A stretch of 64,000 nt of DNA from contig SEFP01000002.1 in NCBI GenBank assembly GCA_004144185.1, positions 496,001 through 560,000 on the forward strand. The letters run 5' to 3'. The translations under genes were made by a program, and so were the position numbers. The DNA comes from Sphingobacteriales bacterium. GTDB taxonomy: Bacteria; Bacteroidota; Bacteroidia; Chitinophagales; Chitinophagaceae. Positions 8,562 to 18,337 of the stretch are shown piece by piece (the first letter of the stretch is position 1; each line of letters begins with the position of its first letter). The notes beneath the pieces were generated by a model, which did no database searches, was not told the DNA's origin, and saw nothing but the letters and a program-made list of their open reading frames with translations.

Positions 8562-9884
8562 ATTCGTTTTACCTGTACGTTTTTACTACTGGTATTTACT
8601 TCTTCCGGAAACGCACAGATGCGCCTGTATTATCCGCCGCTTACCGGACCGATTTAGACTACCCGTTCGCCGCTTTCGCTAGGCTGGTGTCCGGATCGGA
8701 TTGATTCCTTGTATACTTTTCTGTCAGACAAGCATACCAAGGCATTCATTGTTCTCAAAGATGGCCGGATCGTCCTGGAAAAATACTTTGGTACGTTCAC
8801 AGCCGATAGCATTCATATGTGGGCCTCGGCCGGTAAAACCCTGACGGCGTTTGTAGCCGGTATTGCACAACAGGAAGGACTGATCAATATCAACAACCCT
8901 AGTTCTGATTGTTTAAAGACCGGCTGGACATCCTACCCACCGGCGAGAGAAGCATTGATTACGGTGTGCCATCAGTTGACGATGACGACCGGTATTGACG
9001 ATCGGGTTCCGGATCTGGACTGTCCCCTTCCCTCCTGCCTGACCTACCGGGCAGATGCCGGTACCCGGTGGTCGTACCACAATGCCCTGTACACATGGGT
9101 ACAGCACGTGGTAGACTCAGCCGCCGGACGCTTTGGACGCTTTACCTAGCCGCAATACTTCAATGCCCGCCTGGCGGTCAAAACCGGCCGTACCGGAGTC
9201 TGGGTATCAACCAATGGGTTTAATAGTATTTTCTACTCCAAAGCCCGTTCAGCGGCTCGCTTCGGATTGTTATTATTGGGACGCGGCATCTGGGCCAACG
9301 ATATGGTGCTGCGTGATACGGCCTATTTCAGCGCCATGACAAGGCCTTCGCAGATGCTGAACCCATCGTATGGCTACCTGAACTGGCTGAACGGACAAAG
9401 TACGTACCGGCTGCCCGGTTTGCAGACTGTTTATGCCGGTCCGTTGGTTCCGGCTGCGCCGCAGGATCTGTATGCCGCATTGGGAAAAGACGATCCGAAA
9501 ATTTATGTTTCGCCGTCCCAGCGGCTGGTCGTGGTCCGGATGGGTGATGCGGCCGACTCGGCCCGGCTGGCGACCTCTGATTTTGACAATGCGTTGTGGA
9601 TCCAACTAAATGCGGCGATGTGCAGTCCAGCCGGGGTTTCAACGCCAAACATTCCCCAATCACCGGCCAACTGGGTGCTGTATCCGCAACCGACGAGCGA
9701 GCAGCTGCATATTTCCGGTATTGCAACTGGTGTCAAAATGCTGTGGCTGCACGACTTGAATGGACGGGTTCTGAGCCGCATACCGGTTCAGAATCGCGAA
9801 GCCATTCTGGATACCCGGCTTCTTCCGGCCGGTCAGTATGTGCTGAGCGATGGCAAAGCCGGGCGGATATTCAGAAAACATTAA
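8562..9884 (+). pseudogene. Broken serine hydrolase (beta-lactamase/PBP-like) with T9SS sorting domain
   Basis: One continuous reading frame of about 440 codons is broken three ways: the start codon position reads ATT (8562) in front of a good signal peptide (IRFTCTFLLLVF, then TSSGNAQ), an in-frame TAG lies at 8655, and another TAG at 9147. The frame does not shift across 9147: the sequence before it (LTMTTGIDD, RWSYHNALYTW) and after it (ARFGLLLLGRG, NPSYGYLNWLNG, SQRLVVVRMGD) are the expected consecutive blocks of a class C beta-lactamase-like serine hydrolase. The SxxK nucleophile motif appears as SAGKT. The end is a type A T9SS sorting domain (VLYPQPTSEQLHIS to the C-terminus). It is non-functional unless the stops are sequencing errors. 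Confidence 0.85.
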
Positions 9885-9975
9885 GAAAGTAAGCTATTAG
9901 AAATCATTATGAATTAGTTTTATAGCACCTCTTATACCTAAGAGCTGCTATTTTCATTTTAGACATAGGTAATTG

Positions 9976-11601
9976 ATGCGCACCTCTCTATGGAATTCAA
10001 GGAGCCTTTGGCTGCTGCTGGTCTGCTGTCTATTCAGCTCTTGGGCGTACAGCCAAACCCGCGATTGGAGCACCATTCGCGAAACCGATACCCCTTATTT
10101 TTTAGGAGGCACTTACGCAGCCAAAGCACCGTTTCATTTAGGTACCAGTGGTCGGCTCATCCGGCGAATTCAGGTGGACAGCGTACGGCAACTAACCAAT
10201 GAACGAAGACTTTATTTCCCGACGGTGCTTCGAAGCATTGACACGTCCGCACCTATATGGCCCGGAGATCCTTATGGAAGGCACAAGTCAGGGTGGCAAG
10301 GGCCATTTTGTCGTCAGTTAATAGATGGCACGGATGAGTTTTACAATTTCCGGAACGACATGATCCGGATTCGAACGCGTGCTGCAGTAGGTACAATCTG
10401 GACGCTGTTCAAGGATACTTCAGGCATCGAAATCCGGGCTACACTGACCGCTGTGGGTGCGGTCTCCCTCAACGGAATTACCGATAGCTTCCGCCAGATG
10501 ACCCTACAGGCCTACCAGAATCAGCTACCAGTTGCTCATTTTCACAATGGACGCACATTGGAATGGACCAAACTGCAAGGCTGGGCCAAAACGCTCGACT
10601 GGTTTCCGTTCCCATACATGGATAGCCACTTCGGTCAGCCATTTTCCTGGCGTGCTGGCGTACCGGAGGATACGTCTACTTACGACCGGCTGGCAGATAC
10701 ACCCGATCTGTCCAAAGGCCGCACCCTGGCAGATCTGCAAGGGCTCTACAAACCCGGCACGATCCTCAGGATCTACACGGAGCGTGGCAGTTATGGTCAT
10801 TACAAGGAGTTCTATCGATATGATCAGGATTCCGTCCTGAATATTCAGATTTCGGGACTGCGTGTGATTGTTCAGTTCTGGCGCAGCAGCTGCGAGTTTC
10901 AGTTGATGCCCCCTACCGGTCCGTCACGTCCTGGACCGTATTGGGTAACGACCCCATATCCCGGAACTTTTTACACCGACACCTTTAGTGCGGACTCTGG
11001 AAGAATAGCCAAACACAACTGGATTCTTCCGGATGCAGTGGACACCGGGGTCAGCGGAACGAGTTGGAATTATTTGCTGACGGATTCGCTTTGCGGTCGA
11101 CCTCAGGTTTGCGCAGACCTGAATTTTCTGTACCAAGCCATAACTCCAGGACTGTATTGGGTAGGTAGATATCAAGGCAGCGTGAGTGACTATACGCAGA
11201 CTGCAACGGGTTTGGGTCGTACTCGTTCTTATCACTATTCGGGGTCTTTTGACGGGCCTATTCGCTATTTGTACTCCCGGCTAGAATATCTGAGAACTGA
11301 TTCCTGCACGTACGGCACCTATCTGGACGTACCTGCCCTTTCGATCAGCCAGGTCGGTCAAAACAATGGAATTACCCTCTACCCCAACCCGGCCAACGAT
11401 TTTCTGCAACTCACGCTTCCGGAAGCAGCAGGAGTGGTAAACGTTGGGCTCGTCAATCTGCAGGGAACCGTCGTTGCGACCCAACCTGTTACCCAACCGA
11501 CACTTTCAATGCCGGTTGGGCACCTACCGGTTGGAGTATACTTCGTCCGGTTTTCCGGAAAGAAACCTATTAAGCTCTGCAAGTTGATCATTGCCCATTA
11601 A
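9976..11601 (+). CDS. Secreted protein of unknown function with T9SS type A sorting domain
   Basis: 541 residues from ATG 9976; a TTG lies immediately before it. A clear signal peptide (about 1-26, LWLLLVCCLFSSWAYS) is followed by roughly 430 residues without a motif I recognise. The protein ends in a T9SS type A domain (GITLYPNPANDFLQLTLP, GVYFVRFSGKKPIKL). It should cross the outer membrane through the T9SS and be released or attached to the surface. The middle part contains many aromatic residues and three DTS/DTD segments but no protease, glycosidase or lectin signature. It follows the dead hydrolase on the same strand after 90 AT-rich bases. Confidence 0.7.
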   Translation: MRTSLWNSRSLWLLLVCCLFSSWAYSQTRDWSTIRETDTPYFLGGTYAAKAPFHLGTSGRLIRRIQVDSVRQLTNERRLYFPTVLRSIDTSAPIWPGDPYGRHKSGWQGPFCRQLIDGTDEFYNFRNDMIRIRTRAAVGTIWTLFKDTSGIEIRATLTAVGAVSLNGITDSFRQMTLQAYQNQLPVAHFHNGRTLEWTKLQGWAKTLDWFPFPYMDSHFGQPFSWRAGVPEDTSTYDRLADTPDLSKGRTLADLQGLYKPGTILRIYTERGSYGHYKEFYRYDQDSVLNIQISGLRVIVQFWRSSCEFQLMPPTGPSRPGPYWVTTPYPGTFYTDTFSADSGRIAKHNWILPDAVDTGVSGTSWNYLLTDSLCGRPQVCADLNFLYQAITPGLYWVGRYQGSVSDYTQTATGLGRTRSYHYSGSFDGPIRYLYSRLEYLRTDSCTYGTYLDVPALSISQVGQNNGITLYPNPANDFLQLTLPEAAGVVNVGLVNLQGTVVATQPVTQPTLSMPVGHLPVGVYFVRFSGKKPIKLCKLIIAH

Positions 11602-11650
11602 AGGGAATGAATTTTATTTTTTACAACTATTTCCTATCTTGCCCGGTAGT

Positions 11651-12394
11651 ATGAAAACACGTTTCCTGTTCGCAGGATTGCTGGCCGGGTTGCTGGGCTG
11701 CACTGCGCCCCGGATGCTGGTGGCAGAGAAGCCTACCGGCACCTTTTATCCGATCGACAGTACGGTTGGGCGCTCGGATCGGTTAACGACCCTGCTCAGG
11801 CCCTATAAAGCCGGTGTGGATACCCAGATGCAGGTACTTGTAGGCGCACTGGATGCACCACTCACCAAGGCACAACCCGAAAGCACCATGGGCAACCTGG
11901 TAGCCGATGCCCAACTCGAAGCCGCCCGGAAACTGGATCCCAAAGTAGTAGCGGCCGTGTCTAACTATGGAGGCCTTCGGTTGCCGATGATTCCGAAAGG
12001 AGCGGTTACGCGCGGAAAAATTTATGAACTGATGCCGTTTGACAATACGGTTTGCATTGTGGAAATCCCCGGCTCGGTGGTGCAGCAGTATTGCAACAGT
12101 ATGGCAAAACGAAAAGGCTGGCCCGTTTCCGGAATCACCTTTACTATCAAAGACACCGCCGCGACCAACATTCTCATTGGCGGTCAGAAGCTGGACGGTG
12201 CACGGCTGTATAAATTTGCCCTCAACGATTACAATGCCCGTGGCGGCGATAACTGCGACTTTCTGATTCCGCTCAAAAAGCGCTACACAACAGTGTTTAT
12301 CCGGGATGCCATTTTTGCGCAGCTGGCAGCGGCCCAGGCATCCGGAAAACCGTATCATCCTTATCTCGACGAACGCGTTCGGTATGCCGACTAG
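11651..12394 (+). CDS. Lipoprotein with 5'-nucleotidase C-terminal domain
   Basis: 247 residues from ATG 11651; the lipobox GLLGC (about residues 13-17) makes it a lipoprotein. The rest matches the C-terminal substrate-binding domain of UshA-type 5'-nucleotidases: STMGNLVADAQLEAAR, SNYGGLRL, GAVTRGKIYELMPFDN, and LNDYNARGGDNCDFL with the usual asparagine and aromatic substrate contacts. The catalytic metallophosphoesterase domain is absent and is encoded by the next gene, which overlaps it by 11 bases. The two should therefore form a split nucleotidase acting on nucleotides or related phosphoesters in the periplasm. Confidence 0.88.
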   Translation: MKTRFLFAGLLAGLLGCTAPRMLVAEKPTGTFYPIDSTVGRSDRLTTLLRPYKAGVDTQMQVLVGALDAPLTKAQPESTMGNLVADAQLEAARKLDPKVVAAVSNYGGLRLPMIPKGAVTRGKIYELMPFDNTVCIVEIPGSVVQQYCNSMAKRKGWPVSGITFTIKDTAATNILIGGQKLDGARLYKFALNDYNARGGDNCDFLIPLKKRYTTVFIRDAIFAQLAAAQASGKPYHPYLDERVRYAD

Positions 12395-13307
12395 ACGACA
12401 TTTTATTACCCGTACGCTCCAGGCATCCGGCTTGGCATTGGGAGGAAGCTTTCCCTTAAGTGCACTGGCGGCTGCCGGGGGCACTAGGCTTACCATTCTG
12501 CACACCAACGACGTTCACAGCCGGCTGGAGCCATTTCCGATGGCCGAAGGCGAAAAATTTGCCGGCCAGGGTGGTGTGGTGGCACGGGCGGCGTTGATCG
12601 ACCGGATCCGGAAAGAAGAATCCCAGGTACTCCTGCTCGACTGCGGCGATATTTTTCAGGGCACGCCGTATTTCAACCTGTATAAAGGCGAACCAGAGAT
12701 CAAAGCCATGAGTTTGATGGGCTACGACGCAGCTACCATGGGCAATCATGATTTTGATGCCGGCGTGGAAGGCTTTGCAGCGCAGCTACCCCATGCCAAC
12801 TTCCCGATTCTGTGCAGCAATTACGAGTTCAACCGCACGGCACTGGAAGGTAAAACGCAGCCGTATAAAATCTTCCAGAAGGGGCCTGTCAAAGTAGGTG
12901 TGTTTGGTCTGGGCATCCAGCTCAAAGGTTTGGTTCCGGACGATGCCTGTAAGGGAGTTGTTTATCTGGAGCCCACCCGGATGGCCCAGCAGATGGCCGA
13001 TAAACTCCGCAAAACAGAGGGCTGTCATCTGGTAATCTGCCTGTCGCATCTGGGCTATGAGTACAACTTCCGGAAAGTCAGCGATCAGACACTGGCAAAA
13101 GAAACCGATGGGATCGATCTGATTCTGGGCGGCCATACCCATACCTTTCTGGATACCCCCACGATCCTGACCAACAAATCCGGAAAAGAGGTTTTGATCA
13201 ATCAGGTGGGCTGGGCAGGCCTGCGATTGGGTCGGATAGATATTTATTTTGACAATAATACAGTCCGGAAAGGCACTACAGCGGCCCCCATCAAAATCGG
13301 GACATAA
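12384..13307 (+). CDS. 5'-nucleotidase metallophosphoesterase domain protein, Tat-exported
   Basis: 307 residues from ATG 12384, overlapping the previous stop. The N-terminus TRRHFITRTLQASG followed by a hydrophobic stretch is a twin-arginine signal. The dinuclear metal motifs are all present: LHTNDVHSRLEP, GDIFQGTPYFNLYKGE, MGNHDFDAG, SHLGYE and GGHTHT. This is the catalytic half of an UshA/CpdB-like nucleotidase. The order (substrate domain gene first, catalytic gene second) is the reverse of the fused protein. Different export routes (Sec lipoprotein and Tat) for the two halves are inferred from the signals. The start upstream of 12384 is rejected because it would bury the Tat motif. Confidence 0.9.
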   Translation: MPTRRHFITRTLQASGLALGGSFPLSALAAAGGTRLTILHTNDVHSRLEPFPMAEGEKFAGQGGVVARAALIDRIRKEESQVLLLDCGDIFQGTPYFNLYKGEPEIKAMSLMGYDAATMGNHDFDAGVEGFAAQLPHANFPILCSNYEFNRTALEGKTQPYKIFQKGPVKVGVFGLGIQLKGLVPDDACKGVVYLEPTRMAQQMADKLRKTEGCHLVICLSHLGYEYNFRKVSDQTLAKETDGIDLILGGHTHTFLDTPTILTNKSGKEVLINQVGWAGLRLGRIDIYFDNNTVRKGTTAAPIKIGT

Positions 13308-13547
13308 ACAAGAGGCAGCACACTTTTTTTTTAGGTTTTCCGGTCACAATTTCGTGGCTTGTTAGCAGAGAGCCGTACTTTTTAAAAAAGTAGGGTGGGG
13401 ATTAATACATACGGGCAGTTCCTCCGCAGGATCTCTGATTTTTACGAACTGTTTTAGTGTGCGGCCTGCATACCGGTACCTACTGGATTGCAGGCTTTGT
13501 CGGCCCTGTCAGCGTCTTATTAGAACCTTCCTTTTTTAGTATCTCCA
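13308..13547. other. dnaA upstream region
   Basis: 240 bases between the nucleotidase gene and dnaA. It holds a short palindrome (about 13376-13392, TACTTT with AAAGTA around T/A runs). I see no clear -7 box, no TTATCCACA-type DnaA box, and no repeated 9-mer suggesting an origin. Confidence 0.5.
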
Positions 13548-15023
13548 ATGCCTTCCCAAAAACAGCCCAAAGATTTGCCGTCGACGCCGTCGGCCGGGGC
13601 TGCCTGGCAGGCTTGTCTGACGCTGATCCGCGCGGCTATTGATGAGCGGGCGTTCACCACTTGGTTTGTGCCCATCAAAGCGGTTGCTTTACAGGGCTTC
13701 GAGCTGACGTTACAGGTTCCAACGGCCTTTTTCTATGAATGGCTGGAAGAAAACTATCTGGAACTGCTGACCAAAACGATCCGGAAAGTGCTGGGTCGGG
13801 AAGGCCGGCTGGAGTATCAGGTACAGGTCGTAAAGCCGACCAAGCAACAGGAAGGCAGCGAAGTTCATCTGTCGGCCACGCAAACTAAAAAGCCGTCTCC
13901 TAAAGGCAATTCAGTAGCCTATACCGAAGATTTCAAAAATCCGTTCAACCCGAATCCCTACGCAGCGCCCGGACTGAAACGCATTCAGATCGACGCGCAG
14001 TTGAATGCCGGCTATACGTTTGAAAGCTGTGTAGAAGGCGATTTTAACCGGGTGGCCCGCAGTGCAGGGATGGCGGTAGCTCAGAAACCCGGTCAGACGG
14101 CCTTCAACCCGATGGTGGTTTTTGGCCCTACAGGCTGTGGTAAAACCCACCTTGCACAGGCCATCGGCAATCAGGTCCGGGTGGCACATCCGTCCAAGAC
14201 CGTTTTGTACGTATCGGCAGAGAAGTTTATTAACCAGTTTATGGAGCACTCCCGTACGGGTCGTGTAAATGACTTTGTACACTTCTACCAGCTGATTGAT
14301 GTGCTCATCGTAGATGACATTCATTTTTTTGTACCGGCCCTGAAAACACAGAAGGTGTTCTTCAGCATCTTCAATCACCTGCATCAGAACGGTAAGCAGA
14401 TTATCCTGACGTCGGATACGCCGCCCAACAATCTGGAAGGCGTGGAAGAACGGCTGTTATCCCGGTTTCGCTGGGCGCTGAATGCCGAGATGACGGCACC
14501 GGACCTGAACACCCGACAGGAGATTCTGCGACGGATGATGAAGCGCGACGGACTGGAAATTCCGCCGGAGGTGGTTGGGTATATCGCACACAATGTGCAG
14601 AGCAGCATCCGGGATCTGGAAGGCGCACTAATCTCACTGCTGGCACAGGCTACCCTCAATAAAAAAGATGTGGATCTGGACCTGACCCGGTCTGTGATCC
14701 GCAATTTTGTCAAAGCGCCTCCTACCGAAATTACCCTCGATCATATCCAGAAAGTAGCAGCCGTTTTCTTTGATTTGCCATACGAACGGATTTCGACCCG
14801 CACCCGGCAGCAGGATGCCGTACGGGCGCGGCAGGTGTCTATGTATCTGGCCAAGAGTTTTACGCCATACTCGCTTAAAGCGATTGGTGCTCATTTTGGC
14901 GGTTATGATCATACTACCGTATTGCACGCCCTGAAAGCAGTCGAAAATCTGATGGCGACCGATGACGAATTCCGGAAACAGATTCAGGAACTTAAAGTGC
15001 AGGTACAAGTATTCGAAGCGTAA
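13548..15023 (+). CDS. dnaA: Chromosomal replication initiator DnaA
   Basis: 491 residues. Domain I (about 18-100) carries WQACLTLIRAAIDERAFTTWF. The AAA+ domain carries Walker A GPTGCGKTHL (about 191-200), Walker B VDDIHFF, a sensor-1 region LTSDTPP and the arginine-finger segment LLSRFRW. Domain IV ends with the DnaA-box-binding signature AIGAHFGGYDHTTVLHA. The protein binds oriC and melts it to start replication. No dnaN or recF lies nearby and no DnaA-box cluster is visible, so the gene is not in the classical origin arrangement. It is convergent with the sorting-domain protein, the two sharing a hairpin terminator. Confidence 0.97.
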   Translation: MPSQKQPKDLPSTPSAGAAWQACLTLIRAAIDERAFTTWFVPIKAVALQGFELTLQVPTAFFYEWLEENYLELLTKTIRKVLGREGRLEYQVQVVKPTKQQEGSEVHLSATQTKKPSPKGNSVAYTEDFKNPFNPNPYAAPGLKRIQIDAQLNAGYTFESCVEGDFNRVARSAGMAVAQKPGQTAFNPMVVFGPTGCGKTHLAQAIGNQVRVAHPSKTVLYVSAEKFINQFMEHSRTGRVNDFVHFYQLIDVLIVDDIHFFVPALKTQKVFFSIFNHLHQNGKQIILTSDTPPNNLEGVEERLLSRFRWALNAEMTAPDLNTRQEILRRMMKRDGLEIPPEVVGYIAHNVQSSIRDLEGALISLLAQATLNKKDVDLDLTRSVIRNFVKAPPTEITLDHIQKVAAVFFDLPYERISTRTRQQDAVRARQVSMYLAKSFTPYSLKAIGAHFGGYDHTTVLHALKAVENLMATDDEFRKQIQELKVQVQVFEA

Positions 15024-15073
15024 TCACAGAGCGAATATTCAGTTCTTCCAGAATACTTTGATTTCCGGATATT

Positions 15074-15110
15074 AAAAATCCCGTGCATATGATCTGCACG
15101 GGATTTTTAG
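15074..15110. terminator. Bidirectional terminator between dnaA and the type B cargo gene
   Basis: A-run, 9-bp GC-rich stem (ATCCCGTGCA region with TGCACGGGAT), T-run. It can serve both convergent genes. Confidence 0.85.
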
Positions 15111-15128
15111 TTGGCTTTCAAAACAAGC

Positions 15129-18100
15129 TTACCGGATCAGGGTAAAGTCACCTTTGTAGGTTTGTATTCCACCGTCTGGCAGCGTAGTCCGAAGAATGTA
15201 CGTATACGTTCCGGAAGGCTGCGCCACTCCATTCAGGGAGCCATCCCAACCAGGCGCATTGGTGTTGCTGCTAAACATTTGCTCACCCCAGCGGTTGAAG
15301 ATCCGGAACTCTACAATTCGTTGTGTGGTCAGATTGCCAGGATTAAAGTAATCGTTTACGTTATCTCCGTTAGGCGTAAAGGCCGTTGGAAGGAAGATCG
15401 TCGTGGACGGGTCTACCCGTACGATACCGGTATCCGAATCCTGGCAGCCATTGGTGTTGATCCCGGTCACCACATAGGTAGTGGTTGTTTTAGGACTTGC
15501 TACGACGGTAGGACCAACCAAACCATTCAGGCCCGATCCGGGTGTCCAGTAGTAGATATTGGCACCATTGGCATACAGGGGAACCGATTCGCCGTAGCGG
15601 ATCGTGACATCTTTAGGAGTCAGTTGCACGTTGGCGCGCTCCTTCAGACGGACGGTTGCCTTAAAGGTATCGGTACAGACAGCTACTACTTTGGTACCGA
15701 CGTAATTAAAGCCCAGCAAATAATAGTCGGTATTTTCTGTAGGACGGGCAATGACGCGGGCACAGGTGTCGCAGTCGAGTGTTGTGGCACGTGCAAACTC
15801 ACTTCCCTGATACCATTTGTAGTAGGCACGTGGTGAGGCCTGGAGAATCGCAACATCACCCGGACAGATCAGACTGTCGGTTGGCGTTGTAAAGACGGTA
15901 TCAACGGCAACGGTAATGTCAATCGAATCCCGCACGATGCAATTATTATAACCACGTGTCTGCACATAATACTTGATACTCTTCGGAATGTATCCGGTAG
16001 CCGCTTTTACATCTGAATCTACCAGATACAGGCCCGGTGTCCAAGTCACTTTAAATGGCTTGGAGTCCGGCCGGCAATACTGGAACCGGATATTCGGCCG
16101 GTTCTTGGAGAGCGTTGGTATTCCCGGAATCAGGCAGGTATTCTCATTGTTGCTGGCACGCTGTGCAACGGTATTGTTGGTCGTAGCACTGTACCGAATG
16201 TCGGTGGAAACGGCTCCGGCGGTCAGGCCGCTGTTGGTAAAGCAGAAGTCAACCAGCAGGTTCTGAGTCGTGTCCCAGTTGTACGGCTTTTTAAACGCAA
16301 TGGTATTCCAGCCGGGAACCAATGCCGGCAGCAGCGTATCTGAATAGACTTCTACTGTGTTGGTGATAAACTGGCTACTGGTATAGAAGCTCAGAGGCGT
16401 ACAGGAAAGCGCCAGTTTCACATTCCGCATCTCCGTTGCTGAAGGCGCGCTGGTGACAAAAAAGGATAACGAGCGAATGGTTCCGGTAGTCATTCCACCA
16501 CCTTTCATTTCTTCTTTCAGGTAGATCATCTGCAAACGAGACGATGCATTTGCCGTCCGGAAGGGCGTCTGGGTGACGGCTCCGCCTGTAGATTCTACGC
16601 AGAAACCCACTCGGGCACTGTCAGGAGTCACACATTCTACGAGGGTATCCTGAATGGTACAGCTTACATTGGAGAAGTTTGGACGGCCGAAGATTTCGGC
16701 ATCCAGATTGATAAATCCGGGGCGGCACAGTACGATTTCATCATCCGGAATGGTTTTAATCCGGTTAACGCGTACTGTGATCGTATCAACGTTTTTACAG
16801 AGGTACGGTGAACGAACGGCCGTTACCACATAAGCCGTCGTCGAATCCGGCCGGGCCTTGGGATTGGGGCAATCCGTACAGCTCAGGCTGCTCACCTTAT
16901 CACCTCCCTCCAATACAGACCAGGAATACGTGGTAGCGGCCGGTGAGGTCACATTGATCTGATACGGGTTAGCTGTATCGCCCTGGCAGTAGTCACCATC
17001 GGGGCCGGCTTCGATCCCGGTAGGAACCCGGATCAGCACCGCTACATAGTTTTTCTGAACAATGATCTGACCACTCTGAGCACAACTGGTATCGGAAACA
17101 GTAAAGATCTTGGTGTAATCTCCTTCTGCACCGGCTTGGGGACGATAGGTAAATGTACCGGTAACATTCGTTCCGGAACCGGACAGGGAGAACGAACCAA
17201 TTCTGGAACCGAGCGTGTCGTCTATGCTCAACAGGGCAGTAGGCGTCGTTGAAGAAGCATTCACCGTAAATTGGAGTTCATCGCCCGGACAGATAGTTAC
17301 GATATTTCCTTGTGCACCCGATTGAATCAGGGTTCCACCTGTAATACTGATGGGTGGATCTGATATAACAGGCACATCACCGGTACATGGGAACACAACT
17401 GTTTGAACGTCCCGGTCTACATAACCTATTTCCTGACCTGTTAACCGGTCGTATTTAAACATCCGGAAAGCCAGTACAAATTTGCCCGCGGCTGGCGCGA
17501 TAAACCGGACGGTTCCGGTTAGGGGGTCAATATAATAGGGGTAACTAGCAGGTGAGTTGACCGGATTCTGAAACGTATAAGGGGCTACGTAATTGATCGG
17601 AGCACCGGCGCCTCCTTTTGCAACCGTTGGAACAATTGCTATAGAATCTCCGTCATAGTCGATCGGTCCGTTCAGGAAGATAGAAGGTTTATTGACGCAT
17701 AAGAACGGTGTTGGGTCAATTGTAAACTTGGGTGTACTACCCATCGGACGAGCCACGTTATTCAACTTACATGAAACATATAAGTCTTGGGAACCCGGAT
17801 TCTGAAGGTTATTAACGCCTGCATTCCGCGCGTTTGAACTCCAGAAAAAAGTCCAGTCTTCGCACGCCTGAGGAAGACTTACGGTATCGATAAACCGATG
17901 CCGAATAATTCCTGGCTGTGCATTCGGACCATCCTGGTTGGGCAATCTACATGCGTTCAGATTCTTGGTATAAGTGCATAGCTGGTCAAACGTATCTATT
18001 CGGTTTTCAAGCTGCGCGTTCCGGTTGATATTCCCAACATAACAACCTGAAGGTGAATTGATTGTATAAGAAGTAGACCCTGTAGGTAGACTGGTACCCC

Positions 18101-18317
18101 CAGGCTCACATATCTTGTACACATCAATGGTTACCTGGTATGTAAAAATCGGTACACAGCGGTTATCACCCGGAACACTTCCGATATAGCGTACTGAAAT
18201 ATCGGCTGCTGATAAGTGACTTGCCTGTGCCGAAAACACAGATAAACAAAGCAACATCAAAGTACCCAGAACACCTTTAAAGGCGTTCTGGGTCTTTGTC
18301 CATAAAAGTTTATTCAT
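15129..18317 (-). CDS. Giant secreted protein with T9SS type B (gliding-associated) sorting domain
   Basis: 1062 residues with a signal peptide (about 10-32, ending AQASHLSA). The body consists of repeated PKD/Ig-like modules with TTTYVVTG and CxxC or CxxxC pairs (for example DCDTC, CTDCP). The last about 90 residues are the gliding-motility-associated type B sorting domain: FLPTAFTPNGDNVNDYF, FRIFNRWGEQMF, GWDGSLNG, GTYTYIL. Such proteins are exported by the T9SS and often act as adhesins or surface fibres. It lies 20 bases downstream of a similar gene on the same strand, so the two are probably co-transcribed. A CHU_C/PKD-type adhesin role is inference. Confidence 0.85.
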   Translation of the reverse strand: MNKLLWTKTQNAFKGVLGTLMLLCLSVFSAQASHLSAADISVRYIGSVPGDNRCVPIFTYQVTIDVYKICEPGGTSLPTGSTSYTINSPSGCYVGNINRNAQLENRIDTFDQLCTYTKNLNACRLPNQDGPNAQPGIIRHRFIDTVSLPQACEDWTFFWSSNARNAGVNNLQNPGSQDLYVSCKLNNVARPMGSTPKFTIDPTPFLCVNKPSIFLNGPIDYDGDSIAIVPTVAKGGAGAPINYVAPYTFQNPVNSPASYPYYIDPLTGTVRFIAPAAGKFVLAFRMFKYDRLTGQEIGYVDRDVQTVVFPCTGDVPVISDPPISITGGTLIQSGAQGNIVTICPGDELQFTVNASSTTPTALLSIDDTLGSRIGSFSLSGSGTNVTGTFTYRPQAGAEGDYTKIFTVSDTSCAQSGQIIVQKNYVAVLIRVPTGIEAGPDGDYCQGDTANPYQINVTSPAATTYSWSVLEGGDKVSSLSCTDCPNPKARPDSTTAYVVTAVRSPYLCKNVDTITVRVNRIKTIPDDEIVLCRPGFINLDAEIFGRPNFSNVSCTIQDTLVECVTPDSARVGFCVESTGGAVTQTPFRTANASSRLQMIYLKEEMKGGGMTTGTIRSLSFFVTSAPSATEMRNVKLALSCTPLSFYTSSQFITNTVEVYSDTLLPALVPGWNTIAFKKPYNWDTTQNLLVDFCFTNSGLTAGAVSTDIRYSATTNNTVAQRASNNENTCLIPGIPTLSKNRPNIRFQYCRPDSKPFKVTWTPGLYLVDSDVKAATGYIPKSIKYYVQTRGYNNCIVRDSIDITVAVDTVFTTPTDSLICPGDVAILQASPRAYYKWYQGSEFARATTLDCDTCARVIARPTENTDYYLLGFNYVGTKVVAVCTDTFKATVRLKERANVQLTPKDVTIRYGESVPLYANGANIYYWTPGSGLNGLVGPTVVASPKTTTTYVVTGINTNGCQDSDTGIVRVDPSTTIFLPTAFTPNGDNVNDYFNPGNLTTQRIVEFRIFNRWGEQMFSSNTNAPGWDGSLNGVAQPSGTYTYILRTTLPDGGIQTYKGDFTLIR

Positions 18318-18337
18318 GGGAGGTATGATTTAAAGTA

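Noticed and set aside
13308-13547. Possible replication origin next to dnaA
   Set aside because: No DnaA boxes, no repeated 9-mers and no clear AT-rich unwinding element; dnaN and recF are absent.
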